Below, piece by piece: positions 42,145 to 52,300 of a DNA stretch of 64,000 nucleotides. Made by a program: the position numbers and the translations under genes. Origin of the DNA: Paenibacillus phocaeensis (GTDB lineage Bacteria; Bacillota; Bacilli; Paenibacillales; Paenibacillaceae); contig NZ_FCOQ01000039.1 of the NCBI RefSeq assembly GCF_900021165.1, positions 1 to 64,000 of the forward strand, written 5' to 3'. The notes beneath the pieces are model-generated. The model saw only the letters and a program-made list of their open reading frames with translations, was not told where the DNA came from and ran no database searches. Each line of letters starts with the position of its first letter. Position 1 is the stretch's first letter.

Positions 42145-42282
42145 TCAAGTTTCGTTTTTCGGAATCTCGTTCAAATTGGGCGGGAAATCGGCCTGCTTCT
42201 TCGGCTTGGCCGCCATGGTTGGCTCCATCAGCCTCGACTTGTTCTGCTGGTTTTCGGTCTTCCGCGCTTTATGATGCGGCAC
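42145..42282 (-). CDS. Small basic hypothetical protein (45 aa)
   Basis: A 45-residue protein reading MPHHKARKTENQQNKSRLM and ending FPPNLNEIPKNET. It is basic, Asn/Gln/Lys-rich and without Cys or hydrophobic segments, a composition seen in small spore proteins; that role is only inference. The GTG at 42282 has GGAGG 8 nt upstream, whereas the ATG 6 bp earlier has only 2 nt. It has its own strong terminator, which supports expression. Confidence 0.6.
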   Translation of the reverse strand: MPHHKARKTENQQNKSRLMEPTMAAKPKKQADFPPNLNEIPKNET

Positions 42283-42370
42283 CCTCATCACCTCCGGTAC
42301 TTAGCGTCCCGTAAAGGCTGCCGATTTATGCGGCCCGGTGGGGCTGCCTGCTGCCCGCCGCAGCGGTCCG

Positions 42371-44503
42371 TTAATGATCGCCTTTCTTCTCCAGCGCCGC
42401 CTTCAGCAGCTCGCCGAGATTGATCCCGCCAGACTCCTGCTGCTGGGAATACTGCTTGACGAGCCGCTGCTGCTCGCGTTTGTTCATATGCTTATCCTTG
42501 TCTTTTCCCAGCACCTCGGTAATGCCGCAGGACAAGCATTGCACGTACATCCCCGCCTTGCCTTCCTTGAGCTCCATCTTCTTGTGGCACTGCGGACAGC
42601 GGCGGTTGGACAGGCGCTTCTCGCCGGAACGGCGATACCCGCAATCCTCGCTGGGACAGATCAGCATCAGGCCGCGCCCGGTTTTCTTCTCGAGCAGCCG
42701 CGTTCCGCATTCCGGGCAATGGCTGTTTGAGACATTATGCGGCTTGTACGTGGCCTCGCTGCGTTTCACGCCTTGCACGAGGCTGACCGCCATCTCGCGG
42801 ATGCCGCCCAGGAACGGACCCGGCTGGCCTTGTCCGCGGGCGATCCGCTCGAGTTCGGCTTCCCAGCGGGCCGTCAACTCCGGCGTTCGCAGGTCGGCCG
42901 GCGCCAGCTCGATCAGTTGCTTGCCTTTACCGGTCGGATGCAGGTAGTTCCCCTGCCGCTCGATCGTATCCGAGCTGACCAACTTCTCGATGATATCCGC
43001 CCGCGTTGCCGGCGTGCCCAGCCCGTGCTTCTCCATCTGGGTCAGCAAAGCCGCTTCCGTATAGCGCTTCGGCGGCTGGGTCCGCCCCGGTGTCACACGG
43101 CAGCGCTGTACCTTCACCGCTTCGCCTTGGCTCAGCTCCGGCAGCGCCGCACCGCTCTCTGTATCGTCCTCGCCGCCTTCTTCGTCCTCCAACGCCTGCC
43201 CGTCGTAGACGGCCCGCCAACCGGCGTCCTTGATCGTCGTCCCCTTCGCATGCAGCGTCTCGCCGGCGATCTCCACCGTCACGCTGACCTGATCAAACCT
43301 AGCCGGCGGATAAAACAAACTGATAAACCGCCGCACGATCAAATCATACAGCTTGCGTTCCTCCGCGCTCAGCGCGTTCAACAGCACCGTCTGCTCCGTC
43401 GGGATGATCGCATGGTGATCGGTCACCTTGCTGTCGTCGACAATCCGCTTGCTCAACTTCAAGGAACCTCGAAGCAGCGGTCGGGCCAGCGACGCGTAAG
43501 GGCCAACGGCCACGCTCGTCAACCGCTCCTTAAGCGTCTCCGTCATGTCCGATGTCAGGTAACGCGAATCCGTCCGCGGATAGGTGACTAACTTATGTTG
43601 CTCATAGAGCCGCTGCAGCACGTTTGAAGTCTGTTTGGCCGAAAAACCAAGCAGCCGGTTTGCGTCCCGCTGCAGCTCCGTTAAATCGTAAGCGAGCGGG
43701 TGGGGCACCGTTTTTTCGTGCTTGACCAGCTTGACGATTTTGCCGGAGGCTCCTTCAAGCTTCCGCTTCAGCGCATCCAGCCGCTCTGCCTCAAAAATCC
43801 GGGCATCGCCATTCCCGCCGCGCCAAACCGCTTCAAACTTGCCGAAGTCGGCACGCAGCACGTTGTATTCCTCCGAGCGAAAGCGGAGAATTTCGTTCTC
43901 GCGCTGCATGATCATGCCCAGCGTCGGCGTCTGCACCCGTCCGGCCGAAAGCGGCGCACCAAACTTGGTGGTGAGCGCCCGGGTCACATTCAGGCCCACC
44001 ATCCAGTCGGCTTCCGCCCGGCAGCGCGCCGATTGGTACAAGCGTTCATACTGGCTGCCCGGCTTCAGCGCCGCGAACCCTTCCTTGATCGCTTTATCGG
44101 TTTGCGATGAGATCCAAAGCCGCTTGAACGGTTTGTTCCACTTGACCATATCCATGATCCAGCGGGCAAGCAACTCGCCCTCACGGGCGGCATCGGTCGC
44201 TACGATCAGCTCGCTGATATCCTGGCGCCGCATTAGCTGCTGCACGGCTTTGAACTGATGACTGCTTTCGCGCAGCACCTTCAGTTTCATGCGGTCCGGC
44301 AAGATCGGCAAGTCCTCCAACGCCCACGTGGCGTATTTCGCATCATAATCCTCCGGTTCTGCCAGCCCGACCAGATGGCCCAGCGCCCAGGTCACCACGT
44401 ACTTCGGCCCTTCAAAATGACTTTTATGCTTATCCCGGCTGCCGATCACACGCGCGATTTCCCTGGCGACCGACGGCTTCTCCGCTAATACCAATGTCTT
44501 CAT
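42371..44503 (-). CDS. topB: DNA topoisomerase III, TopB
   Basis: A 710-residue type IA topoisomerase that decatenates single-strand-linked DNA. The TOPRIM domain begins MKTLVLAEKPSVAREIA, with the acidic VATDAAREGE at 101-110. The catalytic tyrosine is Tyr308 in LVTYPRTDSRYL. The C-terminal ~120 residues hold zinc ribbons (CPECG with CPSEDC; CPQCH with CLSCG), then a basic tail. The ATG at 44503 is preceded by GGAGTG. The gene appears monocistronic. Confidence 0.95.
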   Translation of the reverse strand: MKTLVLAEKPSVAREIARVIGSRDKHKSHFEGPKYVVTWALGHLVGLAEPEDYDAKYATWALEDLPILPDRMKLKVLRESSHQFKAVQQLMRRQDISELIVATDAAREGELLARWIMDMVKWNKPFKRLWISSQTDKAIKEGFAALKPGSQYERLYQSARCRAEADWMVGLNVTRALTTKFGAPLSAGRVQTPTLGMIMQRENEILRFRSEEYNVLRADFGKFEAVWRGGNGDARIFEAERLDALKRKLEGASGKIVKLVKHEKTVPHPLAYDLTELQRDANRLLGFSAKQTSNVLQRLYEQHKLVTYPRTDSRYLTSDMTETLKERLTSVAVGPYASLARPLLRGSLKLSKRIVDDSKVTDHHAIIPTEQTVLLNALSAEERKLYDLIVRRFISLFYPPARFDQVSVTVEIAGETLHAKGTTIKDAGWRAVYDGQALEDEEGGEDDTESGAALPELSQGEAVKVQRCRVTPGRTQPPKRYTEAALLTQMEKHGLGTPATRADIIEKLVSSDTIERQGNYLHPTGKGKQLIELAPADLRTPELTARWEAELERIARGQGQPGPFLGGIREMAVSLVQGVKRSEATYKPHNVSNSHCPECGTRLLEKKTGRGLMLICPSEDCGYRRSGEKRLSNRRCPQCHKKMELKEGKAGMYVQCLSCGITEVLGKDKDKHMNKREQQRLVKQYSQQQESGGINLGELLKAALEKKGDH

Positions 44504-44662
44504 AAGTTCGTTCCAACACTCCTTTCCACTGAACTATTATAACATCCACCATCTCGGTCGCGCGAAGCCAACGCGTTAACGGCATCCGAACGCATCCATC
44601 CTGGCCGTTCATTTACGCTTCAACTGGCGATCCCCGTTTCAGATACCGTTGCAATACCGCTA

Positions 44663-44690
44663 TTGAAAGTTATTTTAAATCTGATATACT
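44663..44690 (+). promoter_or_regulatory. Sigma-A promoter of fabH
   Basis: TTGAAA (44663-44668) and TATACT (44685-44690) with a 16-bp spacer. Transcription would start inside the FapR site that follows. Confidence 0.75.
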
Positions 44691-44695
44691 CTTGA

Positions 44696-44712
44696 TTAGC
44701 ACCTGGTACTAA
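44696..44712 (+). promoter_or_regulatory. FapR operator
   Basis: TTAGCACCTGGTACTAA matches the 17-bp FapR palindrome of Bacillota (TTAGTACCTNNTACTAA type) with one change. It sits immediately after the -10 box, where bound FapR would block initiation until malonyl-CoA releases it. Confidence 0.88.
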
Positions 44713-44762
44713 CACCTGATCATAAAAAATATAACCACACCAAATCAAAGGAGCTGATAGGG

Positions 44763-45770
44763 TTGATCACACCGAAATCCCTTTCGAAAGCCCGCATTAC
44801 CGCTCTGGGGACCTATGTCCCCGAACGAATCCTGACCAATGAAGATTTGGAGCAGCTTGTGGATACGAGCGACGAATGGATCGTGCAGCGCACAGGGATC
44901 AGAGAGCGGCATATCGCCGCCGAGGACGAATTCACCTCGCACCTCTGCATCCGGGCTGCGGAACGGCTTCGCGACACGTACGGGGTTAATCTGGACGATG
45001 TCGATTTCATCATTGCGGCGACTACGACACCGGATTTCTCCTTCCCAACCGTATCCTGCCGGGTTCAGCAGCACTTTGGCATGGAACAGGCCGGCGCGAT
45101 TGATTTGAACGCGACCTGCGCCGGCTTCGCCTACGCCCTGCATTTAGCGAACGGCATGATCAGCTCCGGCCTGCATCGCAAAATTCTGGTGGTTGCCGGG
45201 GAAACGATGTCCAAGATCACCGACTACACCGACCGCAGCACCTGCATCCTCTTCGGCGACGGGGCCGGAGCTGTGCTCGTCGAGCTGGATCCCGAAGAGC
45301 CCGGGTTCGAATCGTTTATCCTCGGAACCAATGGAGCTGGGGGCATCCATGTGTACCGCTCCGGACTGGCGGATCAGATGGACGGTCAACCGCTCGAGGG
45401 GAAGGGCAAACTTGTACAAAACGGCCGCGAGGTGTTCAAGTGGGCCGTCCGCACCGTTACTGCCGGAATCGAGCAGTTGCTGGAGCAAGCCGAACTCACC
45501 CGGGAGGACATCGATTGGCTCGTACCGCATAGCGCCAATCTGCGCATGATCGAGTCGATTTGCGAGAAAGCGGACTTCCCGCTCGCCAAAACCCTGCAAA
45601 GCGTTCAGGATATGGGCAATACCTCCTCCGCCTCCATCCCGCTGGCGTTGCAGGCCGGCGTGGACACGGGCCGCTTGAAATTCGGCGACCGCGTGCTGCT
45701 GTACGGCTTTGGCAGCGGCTTAACCCATGCCGGATTAATCCTGCGCTGGGGCGTACCGAACTTGTCCTAA
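44763..45770 (+). CDS. fabH: 3-oxoacyl-ACP synthase III, FabH
   Basis: A 335-residue condensing enzyme starting fatty-acid synthesis from acyl-CoA and malonyl-ACP. The triad is Cys119 (DLNATCAGFAY), His256 (VPHSANLRMIES) and Asn286 (GNTSSAS). His is followed by Ser instead of the common Gln (PHQAN), a form I associate with FabHB-like enzymes. The TTG at 44763 has AAAGGAG 9 nt upstream. It is transcribed alone from a FapR-controlled promoter, not clustered with other fab genes, and ends at a strong terminator. Confidence 0.94.
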   Translation: MITPKSLSKARITALGTYVPERILTNEDLEQLVDTSDEWIVQRTGIRERHIAAEDEFTSHLCIRAAERLRDTYGVNLDDVDFIIAATTTPDFSFPTVSCRVQQHFGMEQAGAIDLNATCAGFAYALHLANGMISSGLHRKILVVAGETMSKITDYTDRSTCILFGDGAGAVLVELDPEEPGFESFILGTNGAGGIHVYRSGLADQMDGQPLEGKGKLVQNGREVFKWAVRTVTAGIEQLLEQAELTREDIDWLVPHSANLRMIESICEKADFPLAKTLQSVQDMGNTSSASIPLALQAGVDTGRLKFGDRVLLYGFGSGLTHAGLILRWGVPNLS

Positions 45771-45782
45771 TTCCCCCATCAT

Positions 45783-45826
45783 AAAAAGAGTCGATCAGGA
45801 ACCCAAACTCCTGATCGACTCTTTTT
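45783..45826. terminator. fabH terminator (bidirectional)
   Basis: Perfect 14-bp stem AGAGTCGATCAGGA / TCCTGATCGACTCT, loop of 8 nt, T5 on the plus strand and A5 before the stem. Confidence 0.96.
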
Positions 45827-46219
45827 AAAAATTACCGGTTGGCCGGTTGGCGCCCCATCTGTCTGCACCGCTCTTTGCATGATTATCCCTTTTGATAAGG
45901 GAACAGGTGCTGGCTTGGCTCCTAGATCCCCGACCGATCTGCATTAATGCGTACCTTCTGTTATAGGGTCGGGTCGTTTACGTCGGTTTATAAACCCCGG
46001 GCAATCTTTCCCCGAGGGGTTCACGGGGGGTGCCTGTTTTGCCGCCGCCTGACTAAGCGGGATAATGGTACAAAGCGTCGGGCAAAAGCAATCAGGTTGG
46101 CCTGGCCGTTCTCTTTTCAACCCGCAGCGTTCCGGTTACAATAACTAGAGTCAAACTTCCGCAAGCGCCCCCCATCTTAAGCCTATTAAGCCTATTAAGC
46201 CTATAAGGAGTTTAGCAAT
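45827..46219. other. Intergenic region before a small gene
   Basis: About 390 bp. A frame over 45947-46144 lacks a good ribosome site and family similarity. A TACAAT hexamer near 46137 could be a -10 box for the small gene at 46220. Three 9-bp AAGCCTATT copies (about 46179-46205) lie just before its ribosome site. Confidence 0.5.
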
Positions 46220-46435
46220 ATGCCTACCCTCAGAGAACTGTTTACCGATTTGGATTTTCAGGAAGCGCTGGACCGGAAGCTTCGCATCCGTGTATTCCGT
46301 GACGATCACATGATCGACAACGGCAGCATCGTCATCCGCTTCACGGATGACACGATCATCACCCAAGCTGGAGTGAGCGAACTCTCCTACCACCCGCGCC
46401 GGGAATGCCAATTTTTCGAGCTACGGAGAAGCTAA
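46220..46435 (+). CDS. Small hypothetical protein (71 aa)
   Basis: A 71-residue protein, MPTLRELFTDLDFQEALDRK to the tail ECQFFELRRS. The middle (RIRVFRDDHMIDNGSIVIRF, DDTIITQAGVSELSYHPR) looks like a compact beta-rich domain. No family is recognised. The ATG at 46220 has AAGGAG about 9 nt upstream, and codon use resembles neighbours, so it is likely real. Confidence 0.7.
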   Translation: MPTLRELFTDLDFQEALDRKLRIRVFRDDHMIDNGSIVIRFTDDTIITQAGVSELSYHPRRECQFFELRRS

Positions 46436-46482
46436 CGTCCTTGAGAAACTTTTTTCAAAATTAAGAGGCCTCATGCTTCCAT

Positions 46483-46944
46483 TTATTCCAACTCCACGAT
46501 AAGTTCGATTTCCACCGGTGTGTCAAAGGGCAGCTCATTGGCCGAAATCGCGGACCGGGCATGCCTCCCCTTCTCTCCAAACACCTCCACCAGCAGCTCC
46601 GAAGCCCCATTGATCACATACGGCTGTTCCACGAACCCATCCGCCGAGTTGACGAAAGCCAGCATTTTCACGACCTGCTTCACCCGATCCAGTTCGCCGA
46701 TATGTTCCTTCAGCACTGCGAGGATATTGATCATCACCTGACGCGCCGCGTCAACCCCCTCTTCGATCGTCAATTCCCGACCGAGCTTGCCTTTGTATTT
46801 CAGCACCCCGCCTTTGCGGCAGTCGCACCCCGAAGTGTATACCAATTTGCCCGCGGTCTTGGCCGGCACGTACTGGGCCACCGGTACAGGAACTTTCTCC
46901 AGGGTGATCCCCAGTTTTTCCAGCCTTTGCTCTGTTTTTCCCAT
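46483..46944 (-). CDS. RidA-family protein (YjgF/YER057c/UK114)
   Basis: A 153-residue protein of the YER057c-like RidA subgroup. Motifs: LVYTSGCDCRKGGVLKYKGKLG, ARQVMINILAVLKEHIG and the C-terminal RSAISANELPFDTPVEIELIVEL. RidA proteins hydrolyse reactive enamine/imine products such as 2-aminoacrylate from PLP dehydratases. The ATG at 46944 is used; GGGAGA lies 12 nt upstream. It is last in a minus-strand run after an M20 hydrolase and a D-serine-dehydratase-type enzyme, which fits an enamine-clearing role. Confidence 0.88.
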   Translation of the reverse strand: MGKTEQRLEKLGITLEKVPVPVAQYVPAKTAGKLVYTSGCDCRKGGVLKYKGKLGRELTIEEGVDAARQVMINILAVLKEHIGELDRVKQVVKMLAFVNSADGFVEQPYVINGASELLVEVFGEKGRHARSAISANELPFDTPVEIELIVELE

Positions 46945-46984
46945 ACGCGTAATATCTCCCTTCAAATTTCATTGATGGCTTCGT

Positions 46985-48202
46985 TCAACTTGAATATTTG
47001 CCACCCTTTGCCTGGCCTTCGTCAGGCCCTCTCATTAAAAAATCGATCAAGGCTCTGCAAGCCTGCTCCACTTCCCCCAAATCGACCCACTCATCCTCCG
47101 TATGGGCCTGTGCAATGTTTCCCGGCCCAAATACGATTGCGGGAATGCCAGCCCGCGCCAATTTGCTGGCGTCGCTGCCGTAGGGAGCTCCCAGAACCCT
47201 TGCTCCGGAGCTATGCTCTCGCACTGCGAAGAGCATCGATTGAACGAACGCAGAGTCCTCCGGGGTTTCAAGGGCAAAATCGACGATAAACGGCTCCCGC
47301 ACGCTAAGGCGCAAGCCCGGCTCCCGTTCGGCAAGCAAGAGCAGCCGTGAACGGATATGCTCGAACACTTCCATCGGCTCCTCTCCCGGCACCGTCCGCC
47401 GGTCCAATGTTAGGCGGCATAGTTCAGGCACCGTATTAGGCGCCACGCCGCCCTGAATCATGCTGATGCAGTGGGTAGGCGGACCGGTAAGGCGGTGCTC
47501 CGATCGGGGGTAGTCCTCCCGCTCCATAACCTGTAGTTCCTCAATTACCCGGTAGGCACGTTCGACAGCGTTGTCGGCAAGTGCCGGATTCGAGCTATGC
47601 CCAGCCTTGCCGTGTACGTCGATATGAAACCTTATACAACCTTTATGGGCCGTAATGATATTGAGGCCGGTCGGCTCCCCGACGACGGCCCCCTCGTAGC
47701 GAACGGCTTCGCCCGCAGCAAATTTGGCCAGCGCAGACGCACCCCGGTAATGAATTTCTTCGTCGACCACCGCGGCTAAGCACACGGAAAGCGGCGGTAC
47801 CAGGCCATTGGTCTTCAACGTTTCGAACGCAACCAGCATCGCCGCAAGCGAAGCTTTGGTATCACAGGCGCCCCGTCCGTACAGCCTCTCACCACGGATT
47901 TCGCCCGCAAACGGCGGTATGATCATGCCTTCCACCTGAACCGTGTCCATATGAGCTTCCAGCAGTAGCCGTCTTCCGACATCCTCTCCAGGCAGCAATC
48001 CGAGCACATTTTTTCTCTCCTGTTCCACGGACTGATAAAAGCTATCCAGGCCGAGTGTCTCCAAAAAACGCTTTACGTAAGCCGCCGCTTCACCTTCTCC
48101 GTGCCCACCGGGAAATCCCGGATTCACACTGGGGATTTGGACCAGCTCCCGCAGCACTTCCGAGACCCGGCCAGGGCGCAATAACGCCGAATACGAATCC
48201 AT
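46985..48202 (-). CDS. M20-family metallohydrolase (ArgE/DapE type)
   Basis: A 405-residue cytosolic dizinc amidohydrolase. Ligands and catalytic residues are visible: His84/Asp86 (LEAHMDTVQ), Asp114 (GRGACDTKA), Glu148-Glu149 (VVDEEIHYRG), the GEPTG loop and a late His in AHTEDEWVD. Such enzymes remove acyl groups from amino acids or cleave small peptides. The start follows the D-amino-acid enzyme gene by 21 bp, so the two are likely cotranscribed. Substrate is not known; an N-acyl or peptidyl D-amino acid would fit the neighbourhood. Confidence 0.87.
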   Translation of the reverse strand: MDSYSALLRPGRVSEVLRELVQIPSVNPGFPGGHGEGEAAAYVKRFLETLGLDSFYQSVEQERKNVLGLLPGEDVGRRLLLEAHMDTVQVEGMIIPPFAGEIRGERLYGRGACDTKASLAAMLVAFETLKTNGLVPPLSVCLAAVVDEEIHYRGASALAKFAAGEAVRYEGAVVGEPTGLNIITAHKGCIRFHIDVHGKAGHSSNPALADNAVERAYRVIEELQVMEREDYPRSEHRLTGPPTHCISMIQGGVAPNTVPELCRLTLDRRTVPGEEPMEVFEHIRSRLLLLAEREPGLRLSVREPFIVDFALETPEDSAFVQSMLFAVREHSSGARVLGAPYGSDASKLARAGIPAIVFGPGNIAQAHTEDEWVDLGEVEQACRALIDFLMRGPDEGQAKGGKYSS

Positions 48203-48223
48203 TCTCCTTACCTCCGGTTTCCT

Positions 48224-49315
48224 CTAGTAATTACAACCTCTGGCATCAATGGAAATCCGCTCGGCAGCCTCCCCTCGCCTTACCCCCTGGATTTCGTCAT
48301 ACAGATTAGGAATCACGCAAGAATGATTCGGAATAATTTCGATTCTGTCGCCGACGGCAAGCTGTTCTTTCGCCGGATCAAACGTCAGAAAGCCATGTTC
48401 CTCGTTGAGCCCGGAAACTTCGATGCCCGGCCTGCCGACCACAATACCATAGCCCGGACGGCCATGCGCTTTGTCGCTGGTCAGCGTTTTGGTACCCGCA
48501 TCGATTGTGGCCATGCCGGGCAAGGGAACACTGATAACCGTGGTCAGAATGCGCAGAGCACAATCTTCTTCGGCAGCCAGCCCCATACCGACGCCACTGG
48601 CATCGAAAAAAATATAATTGCCGGCACGCACTTCCGTAACGTCCTGCAAGTAATCGCAAAACAGGGCCGATGGGGTTGAGCCGCTACTGACGATGCCGAT
48701 CGGGACTCCATCGGCCTTCATCCGCTCCACAGTCTTCTTAAGCAATGCGGATTCGACAGTTACCGCATCAATAAACCCCTGCCGGTTCGTATTTTTGTAA
48801 ATCGTCCCGGCATAGTTCATGATGCCTTCCACGACGAGGCCATCCATGGCATGCACCGCTTTGGCGAACGATGCCGCGTCTTCACCCGGCTGCCGTCCGC
48901 CGCGGTGCAAACCGCCGTCCACTTCCACCAGTACGCGCACCGGCTTGCCGCTCTCCCTCCCGACACTGGCCAGACCTTCCGCTCCGGCCAGACTGTCGAC
49001 TGTCGTCAGAAGATCCGCCCGCGCATGCAGTTTGGCGAACCGCTTCAGGTTCACCTCGCCGACAATGGAGTAGGCGATCAGAATGTTGCCGATGCCGGCG
49101 TTCACGAATACTTCAGCCTCGGAAAGCTTGGCAGCCGTGATGCCGATGGCACCCGCAGCGATCTGCTTTCGGGCCAGCCAAACCGACTTTGATGATTTGA
49201 TATGCGGACGATGTCTGAGGCCGTGCTCTTTCAGGCGTCTCGCCATCGCCGCAATATTGCGGTCTACGATATCCAAATCGATGATCGGTTGAGGCGTAAT
49301 CCAACCTTCGTACAT
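48224..49315 (-). CDS. D-threonine aldolase / D-serine dehydratase-type PLP enzyme (alanine racemase N-terminal fold)
   Basis: A 363-residue fold-type III PLP enzyme. The PLP lysine is Lys40 in RPHIKSSKS (family PHxKTHK). The C-terminal metal site shows NHSC (His331, Cys333); an H-x-C pair is, as I recall, the zinc site of eukaryotic D-serine dehydratases, whereas D-threonine aldolases can have H-x-D. That favours elimination giving 2-aminoacrylate, which the linked RidA could clear. The stop precedes the M20 gene and the start follows the glycosidase gene by 17 bp. The exact reaction needs assay. Confidence 0.82.
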   Translation of the reverse strand: MYEGWITPQPIIDLDIVDRNIAAMARRLKEHGLRHRPHIKSSKSVWLARKQIAAGAIGITAAKLSEAEVFVNAGIGNILIAYSIVGEVNLKRFAKLHARADLLTTVDSLAGAEGLASVGRESGKPVRVLVEVDGGLHRGGRQPGEDAASFAKAVHAMDGLVVEGIMNYAGTIYKNTNRQGFIDAVTVESALLKKTVERMKADGVPIGIVSSGSTPSALFCDYLQDVTEVRAGNYIFFDASGVGMGLAAEEDCALRILTTVISVPLPGMATIDAGTKTLTSDKAHGRPGYGIVVGRPGIEVSGLNEEHGFLTFDPAKEQLAVGDRIEIIPNHSCVIPNLYDEIQGVRRGEAAERISIDARGCNY

Positions 49316-49332
49316 ACGATCCTCTCCTTATT

Positions 49333-52300
49333 TCAGGTTTCCACCGGTATGTTACGGTAGGAAGCCGTCACGTTCCCTTTTTCGTCCGTGGCGAACAATA
49401 CAGATCGACCCCGATCCAGGTTGAAGCGGTAACGCACCCCGTTTACTCGGTTCTCTACTTCAACCGCGGCATCCCTCCCGTATTCGGACACGAACGTAAA
49501 CAGGTAACCCTCGGCAAACCTCTGCAATGAGCCGTAAACTCCTGGCAGTTGTCCACCTTCGAGCCAACGCAGATTGCCGGCCACCCCTGCCAAAGCCACA
49601 GCTTCGGCATATAACGCTGCGACTGGTTCCGAACGATCACCTAGTTCGACCGGCAACGGGCACCAGAGCAATTTGCCCTTGCCGATCTCAAATACCGCTG
49701 CTTCAGATGCTGCTCCTTCCCAGCCTAATGCAACCTCCGCCGACACTTCCCCGATTCGCTTTTGCCCAAACGAAACCGGATAGGTCTGTCCTTGCAAAAG
49801 CAATTCTTCTTCGCGCTGAACATTGACAAGCCTGCGATGTCCGGTAACCTTTGACAGACGGTCTGTCGGCTTCCAATACGCATCCAAACCCAGCGGTCCC
49901 GTAAACAGAAGCACTCCTCCATAGGATTCGATATGGGCGATCAAACGTTCCAACGCCTCGTCACAAAAATTGTGCGGGCTGGGTACGATGATCAGTCTGG
50001 GGGCAAAGGTGTCCAGAGAATCCAACTGGTATTCGCCAAGTCCCCTAAACGGAACCTTCAGTTCGTAAGCCAGAACCCTGGCCGTTTTTGCCGTCGCTTC
50101 GCAGGCGAAACGCCGATTAGAGAAATCGTTGCTGTAAGGAAACACGACAGCGATCTCCTCCATTTGCCGATCCTCGAAAACACCGGAAATGCGGTCCATG
50201 AAAGCTCCAAAATCATAGGATACGTCGGCTTCCGGTTTTTCCGTCCCGTCTGCGCGCAACGCGCCAATGTTTGATTCGTTCACATTATTCATGAAATAAT
50301 TGGTATTCCAAAGCCACTGCACAGCCCCCGCTCCGCCGGTGGCGAAAGCGTAGGCGTATTTACGCTCCAGGATGCTTTTCAGCTCGCTTTCGCTCCGCTT
50401 CGCCCGGTTGTCCGGCATCTCCAAATACATGATGCCGGTCTCCTGTACCAGCAACGGTCGATCTGGAGCTTTGGCAAAAACGCTGTCCCAAACGAGCTGA
50501 TCGTTCAGCCACCAGGTGTGTACTGTCGTGTAATCCGTCTCCCCTGCATAGAAAAACGGCGAAGGCCTAGGCCCCCGGCCGAGCGCTTCATCCTGGCCTA
50601 CCGTGATTAGTTGGCCCGGCACCGCCCGGGTAAGCGCCTGCTTCAACTCCCTGATCCAGCGGTTATGCATCTCCATCGTAAACAGCGTGTAGTCGATCCA
50701 GCGGTTGTTTTTGCGCGGCAGACGCATATTCTCGATATCGAAGCTGATTTCCTCCGGCTCCGGCAGCGTAGCGTCGGCAAAATCCGACAGTTCGTCCGGC
50801 GTCATATTCCAACGATCTTGCAGCGTCCCGATCCGGCCGTGGCGGCGTTCCAGCCACTCCCGGAAGGCGGCACGTTCAAACCGATCACCGATGCGACGTG
50901 GCCCGGCAAAAATCCGACGCGGATCAAACAGAGAAGGTTCATTGATGAGATCCCAATTGACGTTCGTGCTTAACCGGTGTCTGGATACGATAGTCAGTAA
51001 AAAACGTTTTTGCGCTTCGATACTGCGGGGATCGAGGTATGGATTTTCGCCTTCCCAAGCCTCCGGCGTAAACGCGAAAAACGTAAACGTCACTTCCAAA
51101 TCCCACCGTTTGGCGGTCAAAATAAACGCATCGATTGCGCGCAGCACCTCTTCGGACACATGCCCGTCCGCAAACATCACGTTGCGCCAAGCCGTCCATA
51201 GCCCCGTACGTATCCAGTTGATGCCCGCCCGCTTCATGGCAGCCATGTCCCGATGCCAAACGTCCGGATTCGGCAAAAACACAAACTTACGGGAAACATC
51301 GGAAGTCATATACGTCATCCCGACCACCGGAAATGGACGGCCGTTTTTTCGGAAATAATCTCTGTCCCTGACAAGCGGCGCACCTTCCCGCAGTAATTTC
51401 GCGTCCCAGCCCCAAAAACCCTGGCGCAAGACGCGGCGTTCGCCGCAGGAAGAAACGGCCTCCGTCGTAATCCGATACATTCCGGGCTCCACGTCGAAAG
51501 GAAGTGTCAAAACCTTGAAAGATACGTCAACATTGGCTTCTAACACCAGCTCTGTGGACCACACCGCCGTATGATCGCCTTCTCTCTTCAGATCAATGCT
51601 GAAGCGCCAAGCGACCGATCGGTCGACGTCTTCCCAGCCCTTTTGCCGGATGCGCTGCAATTGCAGCCGCAACCCGGCGCGTTCCCCTGGTTGATAGGAG
51701 GCATAGGTCGGTTTCAGCCACATCTCGGTCACGCCCGCCGCGCAAAACTCCGCCCATTCGCCGAGCGCCGCAACGCCTTCTTCCTTCCAGAAAGCATCAT
51801 CCACCTGCTGATTGATCATGATCCAGCGGCCGCCGGCAAAGTTGCCGTTCGTATGCTCCAGCAAAACTGCGGGAGCCGCGACCTCACGATCTGCGGCGGA
51901 AACCCCTTTCAGTAGCGGGTAAATGCGCGCGTCCATCGGGCCGTTGGAGCCACTCTCCGCCGGGATGTCTCGGCTCTTAGAGACGTGCAGGACCAGGCCG
52001 TAAGTGGCCGACACTTTAAAAAGTCGCTCTTTGCCGACAAACAGCGGCAGTTCCTCCGTCCCTACCAGCCGATCAATCGGCGCGGAGTCTACAGCAAGCG
52101 CTTCGTGGATCAGCAATTGCTGGTGGTAGGCCGTCATCTCCCCGAGTTCAGTCCAACTTCCTTCCCGGTCCTCCACCGGATTTTTAAAGGGAGCCCCGCC
52201 CAAGCTTACCAGGCCGCCGCCTCTGCGTAAAAAGCCAAGCAACGCTGGCCAAGCCGCCTTCGGAAAATATGGGCCATGCAGATAAACAAGGCTGGCCGTC

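Noticed and set aside
45947..46144. 65-residue plus-strand frame between fabH and the small gene
   Set aside because: No ribosome site, no domain-like composition and no terminator; likely a random frame.
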